Source: Muscardinus avellanarius (taxonomy: Eukaryota; Chordata; Mammalia; Rodentia; Gliridae). From it: a DNA stretch of 64,000 bases. The notes under the pieces were generated by a model. It was not told the origin of the DNA and did not search any database. It saw only the letters and a list, made by a program, of their open reading frames with translations. Position numbers and translations under genes: made by a program. Where the stretch lies: assembly GCA_963383645.1 (NCBI GenBank), contig OY726557.1:129820174-129884173 (forward strand). Reading direction: 5' to 3'. Positions 46,016 to 57,170 of the stretch are shown piece by piece (within the stretch, counting starts at the first letter, position 1; every line of letters starts with the position of its first letter).

Positions 46016-46228
46016 AGCTGGGTGTGGTGGCACACACTTGTAATCCCAGCATTTAGGAGGCTGACACAGGAGGATCATGGTTCATGGCCAGCCTCAGCTA
46101 CTTAGTGAGGCTCTCCACAATTCAGTGAGACCCTGTTTCAAAATAAAGAATAAAAAATAGGGCTGGGGGTACAGCTCAGAGGTAGAATGCCCATGGGTCT
46201 ATACCTAGTACCGCCAAAAAAAAAAAAA
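46016..46228 (+). mobile_element. Dimeric SINE with target duplication
   Basis: Complete. aaattaaaccaaacac before (46000-46015) and gaagttaaatcaaacac after (46229-46245). Confidence 0.88.
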
Positions 46229-46305
46229 GAAGTTAAATCAAACACCCCATTTCTCACTTTTTTTTACCTGTCCTGAAACAATCTTTTTTAAATACCAGGG
46301 AAGAG

Positions 46306-46490
46306 CCAGGTGTGGTGGTGCACGTTTGCAATCTCAGTACTTGGGAAGCTGAATCAGGAGGATCTCAGGTTCATGGCAACTAAGCAAAGCCTTCTGTAAT
46401 TTAGTAAGACCCTGTTTCAAAATAAAAATAAAATAGGGCTAGGGGAGTGCCTCAGAAGTAGAATGCCCCCGAATTCAACCACCAGTACCA
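46306..46490 (+). mobile_element. Dimeric B1-ID SINE
   Basis: gagccaggtgtggtggtgc head, shortened middle, tail ggctaggggagtgcctc to cagtaccac. Confidence 0.82.
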
Positions 46491-46499
46491 CAAAAAAAT

Positions 46500-46583
46500 A
46501 CATGCATATATATGTGGCGTGTATATATATATACATGTACACACGCGCGCGCACACACAAACACACACATACCATACATATAT
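46500..46583. repeat. Mixed (TA)n/(CA)n/(CG)n microsatellite
   Basis: tatatatata, acacgcgcgcgcacacac and acacacatacc in a row, at a SINE A tail. Alternating purine-pyrimidine. Confidence 0.85.
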
Positions 46584-47520
46584 ACCAGGGAAGGCCCCTT
46601 TGTCCTGTTATACTGAAAAAAAATTTAACTTTTTATCAAATCCTACATTTTACTACCTCGGGAAATATCTATGCTCAACCTTTATCTGTCCAGATAAGAC
46701 ATCCCTGGTTTTATTTGTTGGTTTTTAAGCCTTAAAAGAAAACAGCACCTCATCATGAGGTAGGGTTTACTTGGGCCTCTTTTCTCGAGGCACTACCATT
46801 AGAGCCCTGTGGTTTCCAGGTGCAGAGCTCTATGGCTCTATGGAAGGCCCCTCAGCCTCCGCCCCTCAGCTCCACTAAGAACTTAAATCCCTCCCTGCCT
46901 ACCCAATGCACTTCAGCATCATCAGGGCCATGAATCCTCACAATCCGTAGAACTGCAAGAGCCACAATGCCTCAAATTCTGTTTTGTTTAATTCAATCGG
47001 AACAATAACCTTTTTTTATTTGCTCACTCTTCCTTTGGAGTTAACATTAAACAAACCAGCATTTGAAGTCCAGAAGCAAACCAAGTTTCTCTACTGTAAG
47101 ATAATTTAAACCAAATATTTGAAAAAGAAGCTTAATATCAAAGTCTCTAGATAGTAAACTACGTCTGCTGTTAGGGGAAAAAAGAACTTTCATTATTTCC
47201 ACTCTGAAAAAGCTGTAACAGAGATGTTAATGCAAATCATAAGGAAGTCTTAAAGAGTATAATGTACACATGGGGAAGGTTATCTAAGCCTAGTCTAATT
47301 AAAACAAGTTTTTAAAACAGGTTTTTCTCACATAACTTTCTTTAAAAAAAAAAAAAGCCAGCACCAAAATAGAAGTAGTATTTAAATTCACCCTGCAAAG
47401 ATAAAAAAAAAATTACCAGGAAATGATCAAGAACCAGGATCTATGAAAAATACAAGAATCGTTTCCCTCACTCTTGATTATCTGAAATATACAAGTATTT
47501 TAATAAACATATAACATATA
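46584..47520. other. No gene seen; single-copy DNA
   Basis: SINE-free for about 0.9 kb; nothing recognisable. Confidence 0.4.
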
Positions 47521-47735
47521 AGCTGGGCATGGTGGCACACGCTTGTAATCCCAGCATGGGAGGCTGAGACCTAGAGGATCGTGGTTTGCAGACAGCCTCA
47601 GCTACTTAGTGAGACCTCTGCAATTCAGTGAGACCCGGTTTCAAAATAAAGAAAAATAGGGCAGGGGGTGTAGCTCGGAGGTCAAATGCCCCTGGGTTCC
47701 AACCCCAGACCCGCAAAAATAAAAAATAAAAAAAA
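47521..47735 (+). mobile_element. Dimeric SINE with target duplication
   Basis: gctgggcatggtggcac head to tail ccccagacccgc. ataacatata lies on both sides (47511 and 47738). Confidence 0.88.
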
Positions 47736-47924
47736 TATAACATATAACATATAAAAATTTCTCAAGCTAACCCAAATCATTAACTGTTAAGTAAACTAGT
47801 GATTTCAGGAAAGGAAAAAATTCCATAACAAGTAGCAATATCAACTCAGGAGTAAAACTCTATAATCTGAGATCAAAGGTACCTTCCACTATTTCAGATA
47901 TTGCTTTAAGATCAGAACTTATCA

Positions 47925-48140
47925 TTATCCCATGTCACTTACTGAGTGCTTACTAACTGCCAGGTAATTTTTGAAGCCATAAAATGTTTCATTTCATTGA
48001 ATTCTCCCTACAACCTTCTAAGGTTATGTACTATTCCCTAGTGCCAAAGAAGTTACCTGAAGCACCAAGATGTTCATTTATTCAGTTTATAAATATCATA
48101 GTTGGCATATGAACCCAAACCTTTCCAGCTCCAAAGTAAA
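47925..48140 (-). mobile_element. MIR remnant
   Basis: cttactgagtgcttactaac, attgaattctccctacaacc and gttggcatatgaacccaaac follow the antisense of a MIR over about 200 bases. Confidence 0.55.
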
Positions 48141-48171
48141 AATAAGGTTTGTTGTTGTTGTTGTTGTTTTT

Positions 48172-48372
48172 GGTGGTACTGGGGGTGGAACCCAGGGGCT
48201 TTCTACCTCCAGGCTATACTCCCAGATCTATTTTATATTTTTTTGGAAACAGGGTCTCACTAAGTTGCTGAGAGCCTCATTAAGTAGCTGAAGCTGGCTT
48301 TGAACCTGTGAGAGCCTCCTATCTCTGCCTCCCAACCGCAGGGATTATAAGCGTGCACCACCACGCCCGGCT
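48172..48372 (-). mobile_element. Dimeric SINE, young type
   Basis: (GTT)n then ggtactgggggtggaac to caccacgcccggc. Confidence 0.9.
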
Positions 48373-48469
48373 GAAAAATGAGTGTCTTCCTAAGGGTCTT
48401 AACTCTATAAAGCTATGACAGGAAACAGTACCTGTGTTAATGAAAACAAAAAACACCAAGTCCTAAATC

Positions 48470-48990
48470 AGGGGTTGACAAACTTTTTCAAACTTTTCCT
48501 GTTGTTAAGGGCCAAACAATATTTTAGACTTTGCAAGCAATGCTGTTTCTTTTAAAAGTGTTCAAATCTGCTGTTGTACACCAAAGCAGTAACAGACAAC
48601 AGAGAAATGGATGAGTGTGACTTTAAGGATAATGACATTGGCCTTTCATGTAATGTGCATATGTCACAAAACATTAAACTCTTTTTGACTTTTTCAGCCA
48701 TTTAAAATTTTTAAAACCAGCCAGGTGTGGTGGCGCACGCTTGTAATCCCCACACTTGGGAGGCAGAGACAGGAGGATCTCGCAGGTTCGAAGCCAGCTG
48801 CGCTGGCATAAGAGACCCTGTTTCAAAAATATAAAATAGGTCTGGGAGTGTAGCCCGGAGGTAGAAGGGCCTCCAGGAACCCCAGTACCACCAAAAATAA
48901 AAATAAATAAACAAATAAATAAATAAATAAATAAAATTTTTAAAACCATTCCTAGCTCATGGGTCAATAAGGTCTGCAGCCCGTTATTTA
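48470..48990 (+). mobile_element. hAT/Charlie-type element split by a SINE
   Basis: caggggttgacaaacttttt and gggccaaacaatattttag ... gctgttgtacaccaaagcag; the end (catgggtcaataaggtctgc) resumes after the SINE. Family name not certain. Confidence 0.55.
48720..48932 (+). mobile_element. SINE, aggaacccc subtype, 16-bp target duplication
   Basis: Near-consensus copy with an (AAAT)n tail. aaaatttttaaaacca at 48704-48719 and 48933-48948 is exact. Confidence 0.96.
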
Positions 48991-49079
48991 AATAATGCAG
49001 ACTAACAAAATATTTTTACCATTCACAAATACTAACTTGTAACCTCCTTGGGTACTTTGAACTGAACTTTAAAAAAAAA

Positions 49080-49267
49080 ACTCAGAACTGGGCACAGTGA
49101 CACACCTGAGAGGCTGAAACAGAAGGATCACAGGTTTAAGGTCAGCCTCAGCAACTTAGCAAAACTGTTAACAACTTAGTGAGACCCTGTTTCAAAATGA
49201 AAAGTAAAAAGGAGTGGGGAGTCTTATTTGGAAGTAGAACACTCTTGGGTTCAATCCCCAGTATCCA
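49080..49267 (+). mobile_element. Dimeric B1-ID SINE
   Basis: Old copy with a shortened head; tail ggagtggggagtcttat to ccccagtatcc. Confidence 0.78.
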
Positions 49268-49456
49268 AAAAAGAAAGAAACTCAAAGATCCAACAGACTT
49301 GACCTGTCCCAAATTAACTGAAAATTCTAGATACTACATATGAATTTCCTCAAGAATAAGAATCACAAAATATTGAAACTGTTGAGATCTAACACATTTT
49401 TATGCCTTATCTACATTTTCTAAACTGCTGTTAAGACATTTGAAAACAGTTTGCCA

Positions 49457-49528
49457 TGGGCAAGTAACTCAATGGTAGAGCACATGGCTAGCATACAAGA
49501 GACCCTGGGTTCAAACCCCAGCATTGCA
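49457..49528 (+). mobile_element. ID element
   Basis: ggcaagtaactcaatggtag, gctagcatacaagagac and gggttcaaaccccagc; no head. Confidence 0.8.
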
Positions 49529-49542
49529 AAGGAATAAACAAG

Positions 49543-49781
49543 AGTGGGCATGGCAACCTATCCCTATAATCACAATACTTAGGAAGCTGAGACAGGAGGA
49601 TTGTAGTAAAGACCAGCCTCAGCAATTTCACAACTTGGCAACCTAGGGAGACCCTGTTTCAAACTTAGAAATAAAAAGAAATAAAAAGAGCTGGGGGGGG
49701 GTGTTTGCTTAGATGTAGGATGTCCCTGGTTCAAGCCACAGTACTAATAGAAATAAATAAATAAATAAATAAATAAATAAC
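49543..49781 (+). mobile_element. Dimeric SINE with (AAAT)n end
   Basis: Both halves present, diverged; (AAAT)n at 49747-49781. Confidence 0.78.
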
Positions 49782-49829
49782 AGTTGCCAGGCCAATTTGC
49801 CAGGTAAAGTAGGACTATATGTAATACTA

Positions 49830-50080
49830 AGTTTATATGTAATACCAATAATCTCTTACACATATGAAAGTTTTCCAAAGCGTTTCGACATCCTACCATC
49901 TGATTCTTCACAACTCGATAAGGAAAACAACACAAATTTTCTCATGCCTATTGTATAAATAAGCAAAACAGGTTCAGAAATATCAATGGTGTGCCCAAGG
50001 AAGGTGAGTGCCACTTAGCCACGAAATGACAGAATGCCAAACACAGCCCCTTCAAGTCCCGGCTGCCTCTTGACTACTTC
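49830..50080 (-). mobile_element. Possible MIR remnant
   Basis: attgtataaataagcaaaac, aggttcagaaatatcaatgg and gcccaaggaaggtgagtg match the antisense MIR core order weakly. Confidence 0.4.
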
Positions 50081-51819
50081 TAGGTACATCAGATTACAGA
50101 GTCATCGGTTAGATCCTAAAATTCCTCAAGAATGCAACTTAGCCTTAAAAAACAAAACTATGTTTAACCCATTTTGTTTTGCTTTTGCTACCACAGTCTT
50201 AAGAAGAAAACAGCTGCCAGTCCATGTACCAGTTATGTTCCTTTTATTTCCATGATTTTATATATACTGTACAGGTAATCCACACAGGTAAGCATGGGAA
50301 GAGAAAACACTGCTGAATAAGTCATCCAAAGAGAGAACAAACAAAAACAAAGACCACACACAAAGACACACACACACACACACAATACACACACACACAC
50401 ACACACACACACACCTCTGTAGCACAAAAAATGAAAAAAAAAGAGAGAGGAAAAAAAATGGAGATGACTGTATTGCCATTAAAGTCTCAGCCCAACTTCA
50501 GAAAAGCTTCTGGTGACTGGAAAATAATGTAGGGCTGGGAAAAGGAAATAAAAGGAACATAACTGGTACTGGAATTCAAACCAACATCAAAGGCTCTAAT
50601 GACAGTTGAGCCTGCCTCTCTGGTTCTTAGTCTCTCTCTTGAAAACAAAACAGTTATATAACTAAAGAAGGTTCTTCAACTAACATTTCCTGTCCCACTT
50701 GCATCTTTTCTGCCCCACTCCATCCCCCATCTCCATGCTCAGGATCCTAAGTAAATTGGGCTGACACCCTAGCTGTCTGGACAAGTCTCTGTCCAAAGTG
50801 CTGCTTTATTCCAAGGACTGCCCAGGAACCATGGTAGGAAGATAACTGGTTTAAACAAAATTCCAACCTCACATCATCACAGATACTTGTTCTGTAAAGC
50901 ATCACCACACGTCCAATTTGAGGAATGAATCAGACTCCAGACATTCTTGAAAATGGGAAATCACAACATCGTAATACCTCATCTTCAAAATAACCCTATA
51001 AAAAAGAATACACACATACTTGGAAAACTTCTGAGATTGTGTTGTAGCAGCAATTTCATTCCCCTCAAGCAAGGAACAACTGTCAATTCCGAGTTACACT
51101 TCCATTCGTCCAATGAGGAAAAATTAATTAGTGAACCCTAACCATCACTACTCAAGCACGTTACAACAAATCCAATCACTGACTCAAACTAGCACATTTT
51201 GGGGGCTCTCTGAACCCCTACACTACAGCACCATTTGCTTTTTGTCTTCCACAGGATATACAAATACAGTGTTTACAAAAGAACCCATGTATCAGGAAAG
51301 TTGTTCCCATACTTAAAAGGTCTAAATCTGTGCCATATAAAACTCTGAAAGAATGGAAAATAAAAAAGATGCTTGCAAGAATGCCAAGGCCCAGCTGCCA
51401 GCTATCCATGTAGCATCATGCAGTGCCCCAAGCATTTTTAAAAGCTGACTGTAATTCTGCGTGCAGATTAAATTATAATTATCCAAATTCTGCTCCCTAA
51501 AAGATAACTATTAAACTGCATCCCAAGCATCCTGCGATGGGCCTCCTCCTCCTCCTCCTTCCACCTTCTTTAAGCTTCAGCCCCGGAAGGTGAGGCTATC
51601 CAGGATCCAAAGGCTGACTAAAGCCAAAATAATAAGGTCTGACTCTCCCTCCTGTGTCTTGCGTGCTGTGTATGAAAATCTTTAACATAAATATTTACTC
51701 TAGTCAACAAAATAAGAAAGGCACCACTCATGGGTGGCGGGGGAAGTCAACGGGAAAAAAGGCACCAAGTCACCACTACCGTCCAACACGTAGCGGCAAC
51801 TTGGGCCAATTAGCGAGGA
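50081..51819. other. Repeat-poor DNA leading into the CpG island
   Basis: 1.7 kb without SINEs, unusual for this window; a (CA)n block sits at 50364-50415 and (CCT)n at 51541-51562. Reduced repeat content next to a promoter is common. No exon could be supported. Confidence 0.5.
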
Positions 51820-52074
51820 AACTCCACGGGGCCGGCGGGCGGGCCCGGCCCTGGGCCGCCGGGGTGGCGGGCGCGGGGTGCAGCGCGGCCGGGGCCGCAG
51901 CCCGCGCCCGAGGCCGGGGCCGGCCCTCGGGAGGGGGCCGGGGACCGAGATCGCCCCCGGGAACACGTGATCCCGAACCTCTACTCGAAAAGGAATTTTT
52001 CTAGAAGGGAAAGGCTCCGAGCGTCCCCGGGGCCGGCCCACGTCACGGCGCCCCCGGCCCGCCGCCCGCCGCCG

Positions 52075-52081
52075 CCTTACC
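52075..52081 (-). other. Putative splice donor
   Basis: Minus strand cg|gtaagg, a near-consensus 5' splice site (positions +1 to +5 GTAAG) in the CpG island. Only sequence evidence. Confidence 0.55.
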
Positions 52082-52720
52082 GAGCCCCGCGGCCCCGCCG
52101 CGCCGCGGCGTCGCTGCGCCCCGCCGGCCGCTCCGTGTCTGCCCTCGGCGGGCCGGGCCCGAGCCCCGCCGCCTAGCGCCGGGCCGCCCCGGGCCGCCGC
52201 GGGGCCTCGGCCGGACGCCCCCCGCGCCAGCGCCGCATCGCGCTCGCCGCCCCGCAGGCTCGGGCGGGGGCGCGGGCCGCGGCCTCGGGCCCCACGCCGC
52301 GCCGCGCTCGCCCGCCGCGGCCGATCGGCCCCGGGGACGCGGGTCCCGGCTCCGGCGCCCCTCGCCCCGCGCTCCGGGCCGCCCCCGCCCCGCTGCCGGC
52401 GCGCGCCCGCCGGAGCCTCGCGCGCTCCGCCTCCTCCCGCACCGCGACGCCGCAGCGGGGAGAAGAGGCGCGCCGCCGCGGGCGCGCGCACGCGCGGGGG
52501 AGGGGGAGGGGCGGCGGCGCGCGCGCGGCCGCGGCGGGGGCGCGCCGGGGCCTCGCCTGCTGTTGTCCCGGGAGCGCACGTGCACGGCGGGCGGCCGGGG
52601 CCGGGGAGCGGGCGGAGGCGCCGCGGGTCCGGCCGCAGTCCGCCGCCTCGGCCTCTGCGCCGTGCAGTGGCGCAAAGTAAAACCCTGCTGCTGCCGCAGC
52701 TGCACCAGAAAGAGGCATCC
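52081..52720 (-). other. Putative first exon of an unrecognised gene
   Basis: On the minus strand the sequence ggggctcg|gtaaggcgg gives a strong splice donor with the exon ending at 52081. The 5' limit is not visible; 52720 is a guess at the far end of the island. The exon is GC-rich and probably mostly 5' UTR. Long frames cross it in all minus registers, as expected of GC-rich DNA, so coding content cannot be decided. The gene would run leftwards through the rest of the window. Confidence 0.5.
52173..52238 (-). other. Possible upstream ORF
   Basis: ATG at 52238 (context gcgcgatgc, weak) followed by 20 codons and TAG at 52175-52173, wholly inside the putative exon. Product would be arginine-rich. 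If the exon is 5' UTR this is a candidate upstream ORF. Confidence 0.35.
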
Positions 52721-52860
52721 TCCGAGACTACGGCAGAGGATCGTCTCCACCCCCGGCCGACCCGAGGGCTCGGTCACCGCGGGGAGGAGGGGGCGCCGCC
52801 GCCCGCCAGGAGGACCCCGGGTCATCCTCGCTGGCGCTTTGGGGCTAAGATCAATCAACT

Positions 52861-54142
52861 GGAGCCGCTTTATTCGTTGGACTCGGGGTGGGAAGATGCC
52901 TAAAAGTTCCTTCAGTTGGCTTCTTCACTCGGAGTTAGGGACCAGAAAATTCAAAGTGGCATACCAGCGAAGAGGAAGGACGAGAAGGGGGTGGAGGAGC
53001 AAACCCGAGGGTACCTGGCGAGCCTGGGGAGAGATCTGGAGACGAGGGAAGGAGCCCCCGGGAAAGCCCTGCCGAGCACGGCACTGCCCTTGGTCTTGAC
53101 TGTTCCTTTTGTTCAGCCTCAAAAGCTGTACAGCACTTCCACCTGCAAGGGCCGTCATCAGTGTGACAGTGCAGGGGAGATGCCTTGACGTTCTACCATT
53201 TCCCATTTTTATGTTTTTTTCCTTTACAAAATCTGCCTTTCAGTTCTTCTGACTCATCCTGGCTCCTAATTGTTGAGGCGAAGGGGGGAGTGTTTCACCT
53301 ACATAATTTACTGTTATTCTCAAGTTTATTGATGCCAAATACTGCATCATCTAATGTTGCTGCAGCGATTTGGGTCCACTCAGCATTTAGTCATTTCAAT
53401 GGGAGTCGTTTTATATAAAACGTGGCCTTGACTACAATTAGTGAAATTTCAAGGGCATCCATGAACCGAGATTTCACCACATCCTGGAGAGAAGTAGGCA
53501 GGTGAACTTGTACAAAAATCCCATTCTTCTGTCAGATTCGGTGTAACCATATTTCTTTACTGATTCTCCAAATTTTATAGCAGGGAAGCAATAGAATTGA
53601 AGTTTGCAGAGACAAGTGGGAATAAGAAAAATCTGAAGAGGCCAACTTTCAAAGCCCAGGTCAACCCTCTGTCTAGAAGGATCTTCATGATACTTTCTAA
53701 GTAATAGAGAAACACCCAGGCAAGTGATGAAAACTAGAAGCTGTCAACATAACACCATAGCTTAAAAATTGTTCTTTAACCAAATTACAGCAGTGCCATT
53801 GGGGCCAGAGAGAATCATCTCTGCCAGGGAGGAACACGTGTGGGACGGTTAGTATGTGTTGTTTTTTTCAAGGTTTGGTACGCATTAAGTGCAAGTACCC
53901 TGTGGTACCAAGAGGAAATCGGTGTGGATCAGAAAGCCACATCACCATGGGAAGCCTGTTTTGCTCATGGCCTGAGTCTCTTGGTTACTCTTAGCTAAAA
54001 TCATGATACTCATATCAGAACAGCTTCATTTCCCAGAGTTTTATTATAAACCCCTGAAATTCAACTGTAGTCACTAGATGTCAAATGATTTAACCCCAAG
54101 TAGTAGAGGTGAGTAATATATAAAGGACACAGGATTTTGTAT
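52861..54142. other. Repeat-free DNA flanking the CpG island
   Basis: About 1.3 kb without any recognised repeat. Frames at 52563-53206 run out of the island on both strands and show no domain. The stretch 53230-53480 looks unusually plain and could hold conserved non-coding DNA. Confidence 0.4.
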
Positions 54143-54436
54143 CTCTTAGTCACCTTTCCATCACTGTGACAAAAATAACCTGAGATAATCAACTTAGAAG
54201 AAAAAGATATTTCAGTTCATGGTTTCAGAGGCTCCCATCCACGAACTGTTGACTCACAGGGAAACAGAGAAGTAGGATTCCAATATCCTCTACAAGGGCA
54301 TGCCCCAGTGACCTAACATTCTTCTACTAGAACCCCCTTCCTAAAAGTTCCACCACCCTCCAATAGCTCTGTGGGGTGGTGACCACACCCTTAGCACTGG
54401 GGTTTTTTGAGGACATTTAGTATCCAAACCACAGCA
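54143..54436 (-). mobile_element. MaLR-type LTR
   Basis: Minus strand begins tgctgtggtttggatac and ends near gtcacagtgatggaaagg tgactaag, the usual ends of MST/ORR-like MaLR LTRs; the middle gtcactggggcatgccctt is typical. Confidence 0.65.
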
Positions 54437-54472
54437 ATGGATACAGTGGGCAATGCAGGTATTTTGCCTTAG

Positions 54473-54605
54473 TCAGACGTGGTGACAAAGATCTGTGATC
54501 CCTGTACTTGGGACAGGAAGTTCACAAGTACAGGGATTAGATCCTCCTATACTTGGTTTAAAAAAAAAAAAAAAAAAAGGCCTTTGGGTTCAATCCCCAG
54601 TACAA
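54473..54605 (+). mobile_element. Degenerate SINE
   Basis: agtcagacgtggtgac head with large deletions, A19 and tail end gggttcaatccccag. Confidence 0.65.
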
Positions 54606-55522
54606 AAAAAAAAAAAGTAAGTAGATATGTTGTTTTCAGTCCTCAAATTGTTTTGGTAACTCTCCCCTTTTTTAATTCAGAGAAAGAACAAATGGATTGC
54701 ACGGGTATTTTCCAAATGCCAGAGGTGTTTGAGCAAGTTCAAGGATGTTGATACTCCTTAATCTGTTCTGAGCCAGAAATCCCTCTCCTTGGATAGCACC
54801 ATTCAAATATCCTAGGTATCCGTAGTTATTACTGGAAACCTGCAGATACACTAAAGGTTGCTATTGCCCAACAACTCTGCAGCCATCTGACCTGGGTGTT
54901 TCAGATGTTTATAATCCATTACCTCTGTTCTAATAACCCCCTTGTGATTCAATACATACATCACAAATATCGCAATATTCCCTAAAAAGGCAAAAGTCTG
55001 TCCAATTGCAAAATGATGTTAATTAACTGAATTTGTTACCTCCCTGAGGTTAGAGTCAATATTTACAAGCTGAGAGACAGGAAGGGGGAAGACTAACTCC
55101 CCTTCTCTCTGAAGCTGTGGGAGGCCCCGGGCTGGCCTTCTTCCTCGGCCTTGGCACTGTCATCTTCCAGGAGGTAGCATCTGGGCATCTCAGATCTGTT
55201 GCATTGCAGTCCCCTGTAGGCACTGAAGCAGCATCACGGTGCAGACAAGTGGAGCCAGCCAGGACAGCCACGCAGAGGACACTCACCTAACCTTGAGTTC
55301 AGAGAGAGCCTGGGCATTGAGCACAGGAGAGAGAAGAAGCTTATTCGCCTCCTTTCAAAACTGAATGCTGGCTTGAAAGCGATTGCTGAGAGTGAGCCAG
55401 GTTTCATAGTTTTCCAGAAGTGACGATGCATATATTTTTCCCCTCACTTCCAGGGAACAGCTTCATATTGTATCTTTATAACATAGGACAACAAAAGAAG
55501 TTTGTGAAAAAGATGGATTGTC
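54606..55522. other. No gene seen; possible old DNA-transposon patch
   Basis: 54815-54990 (tccgtagttattactggaaa ... cacaaatatcgcaata) hints at an ancient DNA transposon. Frames near 55056-55431 (-) lack domains. Confidence 0.35.
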
Positions 55523-55711
55523 AGCCGGGCGTGGTGGGGCACGCTAGTAATCCCAGCATTTGGGAGGCCAAGATTTGGGAGGCCAAGATAGGAGGATCAC
55601 GGTTCACAACCAGCCTCAGCTCCTTAGTGAGGCCCTCTGCAACTTAGTGAAACCCTGTTTCAAAATAAAACAAAAAGGCTGGGGAGGCTAGGAAGACTGG
55701 GGAGGCTGGGG
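55523..55711 (+). mobile_element. SINE interrupted in its tail by an ID element
   Basis: agccgggcgtggtgggg head contains a 15-bp tandem duplication (atttgggaggccaag twice, 55559-55588). The tail breaks into ggctgggga repeats before the ID starts. Confidence 0.78.
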
Positions 55712-55783
55712 AGGCTGAGGATGTAGCTCAGTAGTAGAGCACTTGCCTAGCATGCACAAGGCCCCCGTTCATCCCAGCACCAA

Positions 55784-55818
<35 letters not shown>

Positions 55819-55822
55819 ATAC
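55712..55822 (+). mobile_element. ID element with (AAAT)n end
   Basis: ggctgaggatgtagctcag, cttgcctagcatgcacaagg and tcatcccagcacc; the best preserved ID copy here. (AAAT)n at 55784-55822. Confidence 0.9.
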
Positions 55823-55859
55823 ATACTCACTTAAAATTTTTTAAAAGGGGGGGGCGGGG

Positions 55860-56145
55860 GCTAGGCATGGTGGCACACACTTGTAATCCCAGCATTCGGG
55901 AGGCTGAGACAGGAGGATCGCGGTTCACGGACAGCCTCAGCTACTTATTGAGGCCTTCTGCAACTTAGTGAGATCCTGTTTCACAATAAAGAACAAAAAA
56001 TAGGGCTGGGGGTGTAGCTTGGAGGTAGATTGTCCCTGGGTTCCATCTCTAGACCTGCAAAAAATAAAAATAAATAATAAAATAAAAAAGGGGGCTGGGC
56101 ATGTAGCTCAGAGAAAAAATGCCCCTGAGTTCAATCCCCAGGGCC
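55860..56145 (+). mobile_element. SINE with two tails
   Basis: Head ggctaggcatggtggc, tail 1 to gacctgc (56057), A-rich spacer, tail 2 (ggggctgggcatgtagc) at 56091-56145. Confidence 0.82.
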
Positions 56146-56474
56146 AAAATAAAATTTAAAAATAAGGTGTCAGATTTATAAGATCAGGAACTTTGCTTAT
56201 TCACCATTCATATCCATATTGCTAAATGAATGAATAAATGGTACTATCAGCATACAAAATTTATTTGCTTACTTTTCTCTATCTGCTGTTGCTTATTGCT
56301 ATGGATCTATCTTTATACTTATTACAGGTGGGAAGAACTGCAAATTATAAAATTACATAATTTGCACAACTGCAAATTAATTTGCAATTCACTCCACATC
56401 AAATCAAAACAAACTACCCTGGGAACTAAGAAAATATCAAAATTTATCAGAGAAAGATAGAAAATAAATGAGTA

Positions 56475-56778
56475 AGCCAGGCATGGTGGCGCACACTTGT
56501 AATCCCACTACTTGGGAGGCTGAGACAAGAGGATCACAGGTTCAAAGCCAGCCTCAGCAACTTAGTGAGGCCTTCCACAACTTAGTTTGACTCTGTTTTC
56601 AAATAAAGAATAAAATGGGACTGGGAGTATAGCTCAGGAGTAGAATGCCCCTGGGTTCAATCCCCAGTACCCCCACACACAAAAAGAGTAATTTAGTATT
56701 TATAGGACAAAATCAAAAGGACTGGGGATATAGCTAAGGGGTAGACTGCCCCTGGGTTCAATCTGCAGTATCCCTCAC
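56475..56778 (+). mobile_element. SINE with two tails, spacer duplicated
   Basis: Head gccaggcatggtggcgc, tail 1 to 56673, tail 2 at 56718-56778. After each tail aaaaga(g/a)taattta and ataggacaaa(a/g)tcaaaag occur (56684-56718, 56781-56817), which is a direct repeat marking tail 2 as part of a duplication. Confidence 0.82.
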
Positions 56779-56864
56779 AAAAAAGAATAATTTAATTTTT
56801 ATAGGACAAAGTCAAAAGTATAATCTTGTAGTTGGGTTTTGAGTTGTAGAAATAAAGGCTCAGA

Positions 56865-57163
56865 GCCAGGCATTGTGATGCATGACTGTAATCCCAGTAC
56901 TTGGGAGCAAAGAGATAGAAGGACCACAGATTCAAGGGCAGCCTCAGCAAGTAGTGACACTCTCAACAACCTGAAGATACCCTGTTTCAAAATAAAAATT
57001 TTAAATAGGGATAGGGGTGAGCCTGAAGGTAGAATGCCTTTGGGTCCAATCCCCAGTACCAAAAATAAACAAAACAAAACATAAAACCTCCCACAAAATA
57101 TAAAATGGGCTGGGGGTATAGCTCAAAGGTAGAATGCTCCTGGATTCAATCCCCAGTAAAACA
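56865..57163 (+). mobile_element. SINE with two tails
   Basis: Head gagccaggcattgtgatg, tail 1 to cagtacc (57060), A-rich spacer, tail 2 (ggctgggggtatagctc) at 57107-57163. Confidence 0.8.
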
Positions 57164-57170
57164 CACAAAG

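Larger units (their letters stand above)
51820..52860. promoter_or_regulatory. CpG island, probable TATA-less promoter
   Basis: About 1 kb of very high GC with dense CpG inside AT-rich DNA. Visible sites include an SP1/KLF-type ggaggggcgg (near 52505), an NRF1-like gcgcgcacgcgcg (near 52486), E-boxes cacgtg (51965, 52577) and a CRE-like cacgtcac (near 52039). No TATA box was seen. It is the likely start of a gene, perhaps bidirectional. Confidence 0.88.

Noticed and set aside
52043..52858. 263-, 271- and 181-codon frames in the CpG island
   Set aside because: Very GC-rich DNA lacks stop codons by chance. All are arginine/proline/alanine/glycine-rich in several registers with no domain, and one crosses the putative splice donor.
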